From the NCBI RefSeq assembly GCF_904846345.1, contig NZ_CAJHAJ010000004.1, forward strand, positions 124,001 to 188,000: a stretch of DNA of 64,000 nucleotides, read 5' to 3'. The translations under genes were made by a program, and so were the position numbers. Positions within the stretch are counted from its first letter, which is position 1, and the number at the start of each line of letters is the position of its first letter. The notes under the pieces were generated by a model. That model ran no database searches. It was not told where the DNA came from and saw nothing but the letters and a program-made list of their open reading frames with translations. This document shows, piece after piece, positions 1 through 8,908 of this stretch. This stretch comes from Psychrobacter maritimus (GTDB lineage Bacteria; Pseudomonadota; Gammaproteobacteria; Pseudomonadales; Moraxellaceae).

Positions 1-5
1 GAGTG

Positions 6-974
6 ATGAAATTTAATCAACCATTAAGCGGCAACGATATGCCAAGATTTGGCGGCTTCGCTTCTATGATGCGCCTGCCAACCCAAGCCGATGCTGAAGG
101 GCTAGATGTAGCATTTGTTGGGGTGCCTTTAGATATTGGCGCCTCAAACCGTAGCGGTGCAAGATTGGGACCGAGACAGATTCGCGATGAATCACGCATG
201 ATTCGCCCTTATAACGTCGCCACTCGCGCCGCTCCCTTTGAGTCCTTACAAGTCGCTGACATTGGCGACGTGCCTATCAATACCTTTAACCTGCTAAAAA
301 GCATTGATATCATCGAAAAATTCTATACCGATAAAATCGTCAGTCATGGCGCTATTCCTTTAACGTTAGGCGGCGACCATACCATTGCCTTGCCTATTTT
401 GCGTGCGCTTGCCAAAAAACATGGCCCTGTTGGTATGGTACATATCGATGCGCATGCCGATATCAATGATGAGATGTTTGGCGAAAAAATTGCCCATGGC
501 ACGCCGTTCCGCCGTGCTGTCGAAGAAAACCTCATTGATGGCAATCGCGTAGTTCAGATTGGCTTACGTGGTACGGGTTATAGTGCTGAAGAGTTTGATT
601 GGTCAACCGAGCAAGGTTTTCGCGTAGTGCCTGCTGAAGAATGTTGGTATAAATCGCTGACACCTTTGATGGCAGAAGTGCGCGAAAAATTAGGCGCTGG
701 CCCTGTTTATTTAAGTTTTGATATTGATGGTATTGATCCTGCTTTTGCACCGGGTACGGGAACCGCTGAAATCGGTGGCTTGACGTCAACGCAAGGTATC
801 GAAATCATTCGCGGTATGCGTGGCCTTGATGTGGTTGGTGGCGATTTGGTAGAAGTGTCACCGCCGTATGACCCGTTTGGTAACACCTCGGTACTAGCCG
901 CGAACCTGCTATTTGAGATGCTATGTATCCTACCGGGCGTGCGCTATGACGATAAGGTTAAAGCCATTTATTGA
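6..974 (+). CDS. gbuA: Ureohydrolase, agmatinase family, probable guanidinobutyrase
   Basis: Mn-dependent ureohydrolase that would release urea from a guanidino compound. From the in-window ATG it is 322 residues, usual for the family; a GTG lies one codon earlier, and the true ribosome binding site is off the window. Counting from that GTG, the metal-binding motifs are GGDH (about 123-126), DAHAD (149-153) and SFDIDGIDP (238-246). The beginning (QPLSGNDMPRFGG) resembles Pseudomonas GbuA/GpuA more than E. coli SpeB. The downstream 2-ketoarginine decarboxylase and aldehyde dehydrogenase make 4-guanidinobutyrate the most likely substrate, giving 4-aminobutyrate and urea. Agmatine or guanidinopropionate cannot be excluded from sequence alone. 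Confidence 0.85.
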   Translation: MKFNQPLSGNDMPRFGGFASMMRLPTQADAEGLDVAFVGVPLDIGASNRSGARLGPRQIRDESRMIRPYNVATRAAPFESLQVADIGDVPINTFNLLKSIDIIEKFYTDKIVSHGAIPLTLGGDHTIALPILRALAKKHGPVGMVHIDAHADINDEMFGEKIAHGTPFRRAVEENLIDGNRVVQIGLRGTGYSAEEFDWSTEQGFRVVPAEECWYKSLTPLMAEVREKLGAGPVYLSFDIDGIDPAFAPGTGTAEIGGLTSTQGIEIIRGMRGLDVVGGDLVEVSPPYDPFGNTSVLAANLLFEMLCILPGVRYDDKVKAIY

Positions 975-984
975 AAATAATTTA

Positions 985-1032
985 TAAACCCAAATTGCTC
1001 TTTACAAGGAATTAAAGGTCAGTTTGGGTTTA
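985..1032. repeat. 10-bp inverted repeat between gbuA and aruI
   Basis: TAAACCCAAA (985-994) is repeated in inverted form as TTTGGGTTTA (1023-1032), with 28 bases between. No T-tract follows. It could be an operator or a weak mRNA structure controlling the ratio of the two flanking genes; nothing decides between these. Confidence 0.4.
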
Positions 1033-1095
1033 GCTTGGATTTGATACTGAACGACTTATTTAATTGCTATTGAATTTTTTTAGGATGATTAACTC

Positions 1096-2847
1096 ATGAC
1101 GCATTCTCTACAAACGCCTTCTTCATTGCCAAATTCCGCGCCAACTGCCTCATCTCTAACTTGCGGTGAGCTGCTCGTACAGTGGCTAGAGTATTATGGG
1201 GTGGAGACGGTATTTGGTATTCCGGGCGTACATACGGTCGAGCTATATCGTGGCCTGCCCAATACCGATATTCGCCACGTGACACCGCGTCATGAGCAAG
1301 GCGCAGGCTTTATGGCGGATGGTTATTACCGCGCTTCTGGTAAAGTTGGGGTTTGTTTTATCATTACCGGTCCCGGCATGACCAATATCATGACGGCGAT
1401 GGCGCAAGCATTGGCAGATTCTATCCCGATGCTGGTGATATCTAGTGTCAATAAAGTGCAGCATACCGGCAGCGGTGAGGGGCACTTGCATGAATTGCAC
1501 GATCAGCAAGGTATGGTCAGTAAGGTTGCGCTCATGAGTAAAACGATTTGGCAGCCTGAGTCGCTACCCAAAGTCATTGCTGAAGCTTTTGCGTTATTTA
1601 ATGGCGCGCGTCCAGGGCCGGTGCATATCCAGCTGCCCATTGATGTGATTACCGCCGATGCCAGTCATGTCGCCAAGCCGCCTAAGTTAAATAAGCTAAA
1701 TAAGCTAGATGCTTCTCTAAACAGCCAATCTACTAATAATATTTTGACGCAACTACAAGCAAACAAACCGCTACCTCATCCTGCGCAATTGGATTTGATT
1801 ATTGAGCAGCTTAAAAGCGCAAAAAATCCAGTCTTACTTTACGGCGGCGGCTGCGTTGATGTTAATCATGACGCACAAAAATTGGCAGAACTTATCGATG
1901 CGCCGACATTTTTGACCATTAATGCCAAAGGTTTACTGCCACCTGCTCATCCGTTGAGTTTGGGTAGCAATCAGTCATTGGACGCCGGTCGCGCCGTGAT
2001 TAGCGAAGCTGATTTGGTATTGGCGATTGGTACTGAGCTTGGCGAGACTGATTATGACGTCTTCTTTAATGGTGGGTTCCAAATCAATGGCACGCTGATT
2101 CGTATCGACTGCGATGCTCAGCAATTACAGCGTCCGTTTAGAGCAGATATTGCGCTATTGTCAGATGCGCAAATGGCTATCAGCGGTTTATGTACGCGCT
2201 TAGAAAATCAACCGCTGAATCATCAAGCAGCACCGCGAGTAGCAAAGGTAAAGCAAGCGTTGATAGAAGAAATGACGCCAGATTTTTCTGGTCAAAACGC
2301 ACTGCTACAGCTGATTCGAGATGAAGTAAAAGACGTCATTTTCGTTGGCGATTCAACCCAACCTGTTTATAGTGGCAACCTTGGTTTTGAGGCTTTAGCC
2401 ACGCGTCGATGGTTTAACTCATCGACTGGCTTTGGCACTTTGGGTTATGGTTTGCCTGCCGCGATTGGTGCCATGATTGGCTCAAAAGCGCCAGTTATTA
2501 GTCTGATTGGCGATGGCGGCATTCAGTTTACCATCGCAGAACTAATTTGCGCCGCCGAGCTTGAGCTGCCATTGATTGTGCTGTTATGGAACAACCAAGG
2601 TTACGGTGAGATTCGCCGCTATATGGAAGAGGGTGGCCTGCCACTGATTGGGGTCAATATTAAAACCCCGCACTTTGAGCCATTAGCCGCAGGATTTGGG
2701 GCAGGTTATCGTCGAATCACCGCCAAACAGCAACTGCTAGACGCATTGCAAAAGGACATCAAAGGCAAGCAACCGATTATTTATGAGGTTGATGAAGCTG
2801 ACGAATTTCTTCTTGAAATGGGCAAGACCTTTGCCTGTTTTAGCTGA
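1096..2847 (+). CDS. aruI: Thiamine-diphosphate enzyme, probable 5-guanidino-2-oxopentanoate (2-ketoarginine) decarboxylase
   Basis: ThDP-dependent enzyme of the acetolactate synthase superfamily, 583 residues. The N-terminal Pyr domain has the catalytic Glu (E67 in PRHEQGAGFMADG). The C-terminal domain has the GDG...NN cofactor motif (GDGG at 472-475, NN at 499-500). No acetolactate synthase small subunit follows. The neighbours are a ureohydrolase and an aldehyde dehydrogenase, the arrangement expected for AruI, which decarboxylates 2-ketoarginine to 4-guanidinobutyraldehyde in the arginine transaminase pathway. A Gln/Asn/Lys-rich insert lies around 195-225. The gap to gbuA is 121 bases and the two are probably co-transcribed. 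A biosynthetic acetolactate synthase is the less likely alternative. Confidence 0.8.
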   Translation: MTHSLQTPSSLPNSAPTASSLTCGELLVQWLEYYGVETVFGIPGVHTVELYRGLPNTDIRHVTPRHEQGAGFMADGYYRASGKVGVCFIITGPGMTNIMTAMAQALADSIPMLVISSVNKVQHTGSGEGHLHELHDQQGMVSKVALMSKTIWQPESLPKVIAEAFALFNGARPGPVHIQLPIDVITADASHVAKPPKLNKLNKLDASLNSQSTNNILTQLQANKPLPHPAQLDLIIEQLKSAKNPVLLYGGGCVDVNHDAQKLAELIDAPTFLTINAKGLLPPAHPLSLGSNQSLDAGRAVISEADLVLAIGTELGETDYDVFFNGGFQINGTLIRIDCDAQQLQRPFRADIALLSDAQMAISGLCTRLENQPLNHQAAPRVAKVKQALIEEMTPDFSGQNALLQLIRDEVKDVIFVGDSTQPVYSGNLGFEALATRRWFNSSTGFGTLGYGLPAAIGAMIGSKAPVISLIGDGGIQFTIAELICAAELELPLIVLLWNNQGYGEIRRYMEEGGLPLIGVNIKTPHFEPLAAGFGAGYRRITAKQQLLDALQKDIKGKQPIIYEVDEADEFLLEMGKTFACFS

Positions 2848-2979
2848 TTCAAGCATCATTTACACGAAAAATAACTAATAAAACGGCATTCAACTATTTG
2901 CTCAATTCGCTAAAACTAGGGATAGGTCAGACAGCGAAAGGAAGAAATTTGGCGATCGTCGCCTATCAAGGAGGATTAA

Positions 2980-4386
2980 ATGACGAATTATATCGATAAG
3001 TCGCAGCAGCCGATTTTGGGAAATGACCCTGTCGATCTAGAAACGCCGCAAGGGGCGCAGTGGCAAGCATCCATGTGGAAGTTTTTGCTATTTTCAGCGC
3101 TGGGTATGGCATTATTTATTATACCTTTTCAGTGGGATGGCAAAATCACTATTTTATTGGGCGTATTAACCGATACCCTGCAAGCAGTGCTGGGAGGTTA
3201 TGTTGTTTACGCGGTATTGGCAATTGTGACGACATCCTTTATTGGAGCGCTGGCAGTTAAGGTATTAAGACCCAATTTGCACGAAGGCTCTATGTGGGCA
3301 AAGCTTTTTGATGTGGACTGGTTTTGGCTTGGCGCGCGCTTTTTGGGCGCTTTGTTTGCATGGATGATTTACCTACAAGTTGGCCCTGAGTTTATTATTA
3401 ACCGTAATACCGGCGGCGTGATTTTTGAAGACCTTATCCCTATTTTGATTCCTTTGTTCTTTTTTGCCATTTTATCTTTACCGTTTCTGACGGATTTTGG
3501 TTTGATGGAATTCTTGGGTACTTTATCCAGCAAAGTATTTGTTAAATTGTTTAAGTTACCTGGGCGCTCTGCGGTCGATGCGATGTCTTCTTGGTTTGGT
3601 GCCGCTTCCATTGGCTTGCTGGTCACCATGCAAGAGTACAATAAAAGCTATTATAGTCTGCGTGAGGCGGCAATTATTGCCACCACCTTTTCGGTGACAT
3701 CCATCGCCTTTACCTATGTCGTTGCCAAAACCATCGGCGTCGATAATAACTTTGTTTTCTTTTATCTAACCATTGCGTTAACGGGCTTTATTGCCGCTAT
3801 TATTATGCCGCGTATACCGCCGCTATCGCTAAAACCTGATACTTATCACTCTGGTAAAAGCATGCTGGATGAAGGTATTCCTGCTGAGTACTCTACCTAC
3901 CAATGGGCGGTCAATCGTGCCGTTACGCGCGCGCATTCTATGCCAAGTTTGGGTAACGTATTCAAACACAGTTTAAAGAATTTATTTGATATCTACCTTG
4001 GCCTTATCCCTGTGATTTTCGCTATCGGTACCATTGGTCTTGGTTTGGCAGAATACACGCCGGTATTTAATTGGCTGTCGGCGCCGCTCGTGCCATTGCT
4101 TGAATTATTGCAGATTCCAGAGGCAGCAGAGGCGGCTCCAGCGATGATTATGGGCTTTGCCGATATGTATCTGCCTGCGTTGGTCGGTAAAAGTATCGAG
4201 AGTGAAATGACGCGCTTTATCGTTGGGGCTGCTTCTATTACCCAGATTATCTATATGTCTGAGGTGGGCGCGCTGATTTTGAAATCAAACATCAAGCTTA
4301 ACGTGTTAGAGCTGTTTTTGATTTTCATCTTGCGGACGCTGATTAGCTTGGTGGTCATCACGTCAGTGGCGCATCTACTGTACTAA
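2980..4386 (+). CDS. YjiH family membrane protein (nucleoside-recognition/Gate domain), possible transporter
   Basis: Polytopic inner-membrane protein of 468 residues with about ten hydrophobic segments (roughly 33-52, 65-88, 108-125, 150-168, 200-215, 226-245, 255-275, 335-358, 400-430, 440-465). A conserved FADMYLPALVG stretch lies near 390-400, as in YjiH/Gate-domain proteins. The start is supported by a textbook ribosome binding site AAGGAGG at 2968-2974. It sits inside the guanidino catabolic group, so uptake or exchange of arginine or a guanidino compound is a reasonable inference, but the family substrate is not established and nothing in the sequence fixes it. Confidence 0.7.
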   Translation: MTNYIDKSQQPILGNDPVDLETPQGAQWQASMWKFLLFSALGMALFIIPFQWDGKITILLGVLTDTLQAVLGGYVVYAVLAIVTTSFIGALAVKVLRPNLHEGSMWAKLFDVDWFWLGARFLGALFAWMIYLQVGPEFIINRNTGGVIFEDLIPILIPLFFFAILSLPFLTDFGLMEFLGTLSSKVFVKLFKLPGRSAVDAMSSWFGAASIGLLVTMQEYNKSYYSLREAAIIATTFSVTSIAFTYVVAKTIGVDNNFVFFYLTIALTGFIAAIIMPRIPPLSLKPDTYHSGKSMLDEGIPAEYSTYQWAVNRAVTRAHSMPSLGNVFKHSLKNLFDIYLGLIPVIFAIGTIGLGLAEYTPVFNWLSAPLVPLLELLQIPEAAEAAPAMIMGFADMYLPALVGKSIESEMTRFIVGAASITQIIYMSEVGALILKSNIKLNVLELFLIFILRTLISLVVITSVAHLLY

Positions 4387-4447
4387 AACCTGCTGCTATA
4401 TGACGCTAACGGCTATTGATTCTGATGTACAACGATACTACACCCTT

Positions 4448-4480
4448 AGTCGGTTTTGCCTTGATAAGGTAAAATCGACT
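4448..4480 (+). terminator. Hairpin between the YjiH-type gene and the aldehyde dehydrogenase
   Basis: Two 15-base arms (4448-4462 and 4466-4480) pair across a GAT loop with two G-U wobbles on the plus-strand RNA. Only a short T-rich tail follows (GTTTAATT). It may be a weak or partial terminator separating the dehydrogenase from the three genes upstream. Confidence 0.5.
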
Positions 4481-4578
4481 GTTTAATTGGCAATATGAAT
4501 AATAAATGAGCTTATCAATAAGCACCATTTAATGAAAATGACATTACTAATAAAGAGATTAAAAGGTCAGCGAAAATT

Positions 4579-6078
4579 ATGGAAATGAATAATTCTACGT
4601 CTTTCACAAGAGATATCGCCATACAAACGATGCAAAATGAAGTTAGGTCAAATGCCGCCTATATCGATGGGGATTGGGTTACTATTGAAGCATCTGATTC
4701 AGCAGGTGAACATGCTTTATATGACCCAAGCTCAGGCGGGGTTATTGCAATAACTCGTTTGTGTAATAGCGCACAGGTAGAAAGCGCAGTTAATGCGGCG
4801 GCTCGTGCTTATCCGTCTTGGTCGCAAACCAGCGTCAATGAGCGGGCGCGTTATTTACAGGCTATTGCAGATACGATGGAGCAGCAGTTTGATAAGCTGG
4901 TTGGGCTGTCTGTATTGAATAACGGAAAGCCGATTGCAGAGGCGAAAATAGACGTTAGTGACGCCATTGCTTGTTATCGCTATTATGCCAATCTTATCAA
5001 TGCGCAGACGACTTGGTCTGAGGTCACCACCAACGAGACAGGTATACGCTTATTAAAAACCTATGCACCCGTTGGTATTTGCGCCCTTATCGTGCCTTGG
5101 AACTTCCCGATGGTCACTACTGCTTGGAAATTAGCACCAGCATTAGCGGCAGGTTGCACCGTACTGTTAAAACCGTCAGAGGTGACACTACTACCGGAGT
5201 TGATGCTAGGCAATATATTGTCCGCTATTGAGCTGCCAAAAGGGGTGGTCAATATTCTACCGGGCGCAGCTGAAGTAGGCGCAGCGCTGACCAGTCACCC
5301 ACTCATTGACAAGGTTTCTTTTACCGGTAGTAATATCGTCGGTGAAAAATTGATGCGCCAAGCAGCAAAAGGTATCAAGGATATCAGTCTAGAGCTGGGT
5401 GGTAAGTCCGCTATCGTGGTGTGCGCAGATGCTGATATTGATTATGCCTGTGATTTAATCATGGGCGGTATCTTTACCAATGCCGGTCAAATCTGTTCTG
5501 CAACCTCAAGATTGCTTGTCCATCAAGACATTGCCAAGTTGTTATTTGAAACACTGAAAACAAAAACAGAAGGTTTGAAAATTGGCGATGGTTTTGTTGC
5601 TGACACGCAAATAGGTCCATTGGTCAGTGCGCAGCAACTTGCGCAAGTCAAAAAATATATCGATATCGCGGTTGATGAAAATCTTAATTGCCTAACAGGT
5701 GGCGAGATACTAGAGCGCCAAGGATATTTTGCAACGCCGACCATTTATACGAATGTGCCAGTGAGCAGTCAGTTATGGACAGAAGAAGTATTTGGACCGG
5801 TATTGGTCAGTACCACCTTTGCAGATGATACGCAGGCGATTGAACTTGCCAATGATAGTAAGTATGCCTTGGCAGCAACTATTGTCAGCGCCAATGAGAC
5901 TGCAGCGTTAGAGATGGCGCTACAAATCCAAGCGGGTCATATTTGGGTTAATGAGCAGCAAATTGTAGTACCTGAAGCTGGCTGGGGCGGGTTTAAACAA
6001 AGTGGCATTGGTCGCGAGTTGGGTACTGATGGCTTGTCTGCCTATCAGCAGAGTAAGCACGTTTTGCTACCGTCGTAA
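4579..6078 (+). CDS. NAD(P)-dependent aldehyde dehydrogenase, probable 4-guanidinobutyraldehyde dehydrogenase
   Basis: ALDH-superfamily enzyme of 499 residues. Visible motifs are the Rossmann-region PWNFPM near 174, catalytic Glu E272 in LELGGK, and catalytic Cys C306 in NAGQICSATSR. The C-terminal half carries EEVFGPVL and GGFKQSGIGRELG. It lies directly downstream of the 2-ketoarginine decarboxylase and ureohydrolase, so oxidation of 4-guanidinobutyraldehyde to 4-guanidinobutyrate (the KauB step) is the likely job. The motifs also fit betaine-aldehyde or aminobutyraldehyde dehydrogenases, which often overlap in substrate. It has its own 192-base upstream gap and may have its own promoter. 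Confidence 0.75.
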   Translation: MEMNNSTSFTRDIAIQTMQNEVRSNAAYIDGDWVTIEASDSAGEHALYDPSSGGVIAITRLCNSAQVESAVNAAARAYPSWSQTSVNERARYLQAIADTMEQQFDKLVGLSVLNNGKPIAEAKIDVSDAIACYRYYANLINAQTTWSEVTTNETGIRLLKTYAPVGICALIVPWNFPMVTTAWKLAPALAAGCTVLLKPSEVTLLPELMLGNILSAIELPKGVVNILPGAAEVGAALTSHPLIDKVSFTGSNIVGEKLMRQAAKGIKDISLELGGKSAIVVCADADIDYACDLIMGGIFTNAGQICSATSRLLVHQDIAKLLFETLKTKTEGLKIGDGFVADTQIGPLVSAQQLAQVKKYIDIAVDENLNCLTGGEILERQGYFATPTIYTNVPVSSQLWTEEVFGPVLVSTTFADDTQAIELANDSKYALAATIVSANETAALEMALQIQAGHIWVNEQQIVVPEAGWGGFKQSGIGRELGTDGLSAYQQSKHVLLPS

Positions 6079-6167
6079 TTGCTGATTTTAGCGCCCTATC
6101 ATTTGAATCATTATAATTTGAATCGCTAGACTTTTCTGTGCATAGAGTGATTTTCTATTTCGCTAAT

Positions 6168-6206
6168 AAAAATCCCCTGTTATAGATATTCTATACAGGG
6201 GATTTT
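6168..6206. terminator. Bidirectional terminator between convergent genes
   Basis: AAAATCCCCTG (6169-6179) pairs with CAGGGGATTTT (6196-6206), with an inner TATAG/CTATA stem and one bulged base. It lies between the ends of the plus-strand aldehyde dehydrogenase and the minus-strand DUF2058 gene, with A/T flanks on both sides, and so would serve both. Confidence 0.85.
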
Positions 6207-6248
6207 GGTTAATGCTTAGCCATTAGCAATATGGTGAATAACTACTAC

Positions 6249-6782
6249 CTACCACATTAAATCATCTGGAATGACATAAGCGGCATAAGGGTCATCTTCT
6301 GCTAGCTCAACCTCTGATTTGTCATTCGATACCACCATAAAGCCTTCTAGCTTGGAGTTGATGCGGTCAGCCAAGGGGCGCGGGAGCAGCGCGTAATCGT
6401 CTTCTAAGCGCGCAATCACCACATGACCTGCTACTATCTGATCATATAGCTTTTGGGTGATATAAATCTTTTTAATTTTAGCGTCGTCAACAAACTGATA
6501 GGTGACATCGCCTTGTGTCTCTGTGATTTGGTGTTGCTTAATCATCTGAATAACGTTGGCTCTTAGCATTTTTTCTTCTAAAAGTTGCTGTTTTTCCTGA
6601 TTGAGCTTTTGGTCTTTTTCTATTTTTTTGGCTTGGGCTTCTGCCAAGGCTTTTTTAGCTTTAAGGTTTGATGCGTCGCCAGTACGCTTGGCATGCTGCG
6701 ACTGTTTGCTGATTTTTTTGGCTTTTTTGCTATCCACCAATCCAGCTTTTAAGAGTTGTTCTTGTAGGGCATTTTTGGCCAT
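6249..6782 (-). CDS. DUF2058 family protein (YaiL-like)
   Basis: Cytosolic protein of 177 residues and unknown function. The reading frame is open further upstream, but the family begins MAKNALQEQLLKAGLV, so the start is taken at the ATG complementary to 6780-6782. The N-terminal half is a highly charged Lys/Gln/Glu-rich helix (about 12-75), likely coiled coil and possibly RNA-binding. The C-terminal half is a compact domain ending ADDPYAAYVIPDDLMW-like (EDDPYAAYVIP). Homologues are nucleoid- or nucleotide-associated proteins of unclear role. It stands alone between two hairpins. Confidence 0.85.
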   Translation of the reverse strand: MAKNALQEQLLKAGLVDSKKAKKISKQSQHAKRTGDASNLKAKKALAEAQAKKIEKDQKLNQEKQQLLEEKMLRANVIQMIKQHQITETQGDVTYQFVDDAKIKKIYITQKLYDQIVAGHVVIARLEDDYALLPRPLADRINSKLEGFMVVSNDKSEVELAEDDPYAAYVIPDDLMW

Positions 6783-7123
6783 GTCTGTATTACCTAAGTG
6801 AAATTGCCTAAATCTGAAATTATCTAAATTGTAGACTTTTAAAAAGTCATGGTAACAAATTTTGCCCAGACATGTCATCACATTGAGCGTGCTATTAATT
6901 ATTTGACGTGGGACTCTAATAAGTGATGGTATAAATTTAGCGAGAGTTAGAATAAGTGTTTAGAATTAGATTTATTAAACCAATTTTTGGTCAATAAAAA
7001 AGGTTACCAGTTTCTTGAAAACCTCATATATTCAATAAGTATGGTGAATCTAAGATGAATTTAAGCTATAAATTCATCTTAGATAGTTCTATGGTTATAT
7101 GGTAATTGACTCTCATATTTGAC
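6783..7123. other. Intergenic region upstream of DUF2058 and downstream of benK
   Basis: About 340 AT-rich bases. The only structure seen is the perfect 16-bp inverted repeat at 7048-7084. The remainder presumably holds the DUF2058 promoter; no convincing -35/-10 pair was identified. Confidence 0.5.
7048..7084 (-). terminator. Perfect 16-bp hairpin downstream of benK
   Basis: ATCTAAGATGAATTTA (7048-7063) and its exact reverse complement (7069-7084) flank a 5-base loop, 40 bases beyond the benK stop. The stem is AT-rich and no T-tract follows on the minus strand, so it is an atypical terminator or a 3'-end protecting structure. Confidence 0.55.
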
Positions 7124-8485
7124 TTAGGCGGCCGATGTATCTAACTGCACTGCTTGTACTCGACTCTTTTTACCATCAACCGCAGCATTTAAGTTAACAA
7201 GGAAAATCGCAATAGCGGCAATAACACCGGGAATGGCGATAAATAAGAAGTTCGTTTGATGGCTTAGCTCAAGTGTCAGTAGCGCCCCAGTCAAGATAGG
7301 ACCTACGATAGCACCAATGCGGCCGATACCTGATGCCCAGCCCATAGCCGTCGTACGTACAGCAGTCGGATAGTACTGAGCGACAAAGGTGTAGAGCAGT
7401 ATCTGTGAGCCAATAGTGGTTGCTCCGGCGATCGCGATAAGAGTATATAGCACCACCTGAGGGCTATTGTAGCCAAGCAGTATCAACGACACCGCACCTA
7501 AAGCAAACATAACGGTTAAAACAGGTTTCAGGTGGAATCTATCAGCCAGCACACCGCCCCCGATTGCACCCACCATACCGCCGATATTGAGTGCAAATAA
7601 GAACAGCATACTAGCACCTAGCGAGTAACCGGCCTGAATCATAAGCTTTGGTAACCAGCTGGCGAGAGCATATACCATCAACAAGCACATAAAGAAGGCT
7701 ACCCAAAACATAATGGTGGTAAAACCTCTGTTTTTTAGGAATAACGCTTTGATAGGAGCGTCATCGCCTTTGGTTGGTTCATCTAATATTAAGTTGGTTG
7801 AAGCCGTGATGGTCTCTTGTGGTGCAAGTTTGCGGACGATTTTTTTGGCTTCATCATGTCTTTTTTCTTTGACCAAATACATCAAAGATTCAGGCAGCAT
7901 TTTCCAGATAATTGGCAATAGCAGGGTAGGTATTCCTGCAATATAAAACATAATCTCCCAACCGTAATCTACCACCAAAAACGATCCTAATAATGCTGAT
8001 GCCATTCCGCCTATCGCGTAACCACTAAACATAATAGCGACTAGAGTACTACGAATACGCTTTGGCGCATACTCAGAGGTCAGTGCCACACAAATCGGCA
8101 TTACGCCGCCGATACCAAGACCAGCAATGAAGCGTAAAGCAGCAAACTGCATCGGACCATTAGCAAAAGCACCGAAAAAGGTAAAGCTACTGAATAGACC
8201 AACGCAGATCATGATGGTCTTTTTTCGACCGATTTTATCAGACAAAGTACCAAAAATCATGGCACCAAACATCATGCCAAAGAGTGCTGCGCTAGCAAGA
8301 AAGCCTGCTTGTACCGCGGTCAATGACCACTCCTCCATGAGTAACGGTAGGGCCACGCCATAAATAATAAGATCATAACCATCAAAGATAATGATCAGTA
8401 GACACCAAAACAGTACCTTCCAATGAAAAGGAGCAAATTTGGCTTCATCAATAACTTTATTGATGTTTAAGGTTGGTGATTCCAT
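7124..8485 (-). CDS. benK: MFS aromatic acid:H+ symporter, benzoate transporter
   Basis: Twelve-helix major facilitator of the AAHS family, 453 residues from the chosen start. The start at 8485 is preceded by GGAG 8 bases upstream; the longer frame adds 14 residues without homology. Helix 1 carries the family motif DGYDLIIYG. The loop between helices 2 and 3 has DKIGRKK (as GTLSDKIGRKKTI) and the matching loop in the second half has GGVLADR. It is transcribed separately from the benzoate operon, but its promoter carries a perfect BenM-type site, so benzoate (or a close analogue) is the likely substrate. Other AAHS substrates such as 4-hydroxybenzoate are less likely given context. Confidence 0.85.
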   Translation of the reverse strand: MESPTLNINKVIDEAKFAPFHWKVLFWCLLIIIFDGYDLIIYGVALPLLMEEWSLTAVQAGFLASAALFGMMFGAMIFGTLSDKIGRKKTIMICVGLFSSFTFFGAFANGPMQFAALRFIAGLGIGGVMPICVALTSEYAPKRIRSTLVAIMFSGYAIGGMASALLGSFLVVDYGWEIMFYIAGIPTLLLPIIWKMLPESLMYLVKEKRHDEAKKIVRKLAPQETITASTNLILDEPTKGDDAPIKALFLKNRGFTTIMFWVAFFMCLLMVYALASWLPKLMIQAGYSLGASMLFLFALNIGGMVGAIGGGVLADRFHLKPVLTVMFALGAVSLILLGYNSPQVVLYTLIAIAGATTIGSQILLYTFVAQYYPTAVRTTAMGWASGIGRIGAIVGPILTGALLTLELSHQTNFLFIAIPGVIAAIAIFLVNLNAAVDGKKSRVQAVQLDTSAA

Positions 8486-8525
8486 TCGTATTTCTCCATG
8501 GGTAATATCTTTATAAGTGTCTAAC

Positions 8526-8554
8526 AAGTTATTGTTTTCTAATGATCAAGTCAA
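8526..8554 (-). promoter_or_regulatory. Predicted sigma-70 promoter of benK
   Basis: On the minus strand, -35 TTGACT (8554-8549) and -10 TAACTT (8531-8526) are separated by 17 bases. This predicts a start near 8519 and a leader of about 34 bases before the ATG. Confidence 0.6.
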
Positions 8555-8575
8555 AAACTATCTAAGTATTAGTTT

Positions 8576-8590
8576 ATACCTAGAAGGTAT
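8576..8590. promoter_or_regulatory. BenM/CatM-type operator upstream of benK
   Basis: A perfect ATAC-N7-GTAT dyad (ATACCTAGAAGGTAT), the published BenM/CatM recognition pattern in Acinetobacter. Its centre lies about 64 bases before the predicted benK start, the usual LysR activator position. Confidence 0.7.
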
Positions 8591-8783
8591 GGCATTTTTT
8601 ATTAACAGATAGAAGTATAAGAGTGTATAGATAGCTTTGATAAAAGAAGCAGAAAATGAAAAAGCGATTTTCTTTAAGCAAACGCCTTAATAACCAATCA
8701 GGCTACGGATATCCGTTATATTTATTTTTTATGAGAAAAATATGTGCTTATTATTAATAGCTAATATCTATTAATAGATAGGT
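8591..8783. other. Intergenic region between benK promoter and operon terminator
   Basis: AT-rich spacer between the benK operator and the terminator of the benzoate operon. It contains small imperfect dyads around ATTAATAG (about 8752-8780) but no open frame or RNA gene that I can support. Confidence 0.4.
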
Positions 8784-8826
8784 AAAAAAAGATTGCTCAT
8801 ATATCTAAAAGATATATGAGCAATCT
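8784..8826 (-). terminator. Rho-independent terminator of the cat-ben-pca operon
   Basis: A 17-bp stem (arms 8790-8806 and 8810-8826, loop AAA) is followed on the minus strand by seven T residues (8790-8784). It lies 83 bases past the pcaD stop and is the first strong terminator seen after catB, which supports one long transcript. Confidence 0.9.
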
Positions 8827-8908
8827 AAATGTAAAGAATAGCCGTCATACAAACACCGCCAACATTGCAAATGGCAGTGAGTGTATTTGGACAAAGGCCA
8901 TAGCACCA

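Noticed and set aside
1096-2847. Annotation as biosynthetic acetolactate synthase large subunit
   Set aside because: No small subunit gene, and the neighbours are guanidino-compound genes, so 2-ketoarginine decarboxylase fits better.
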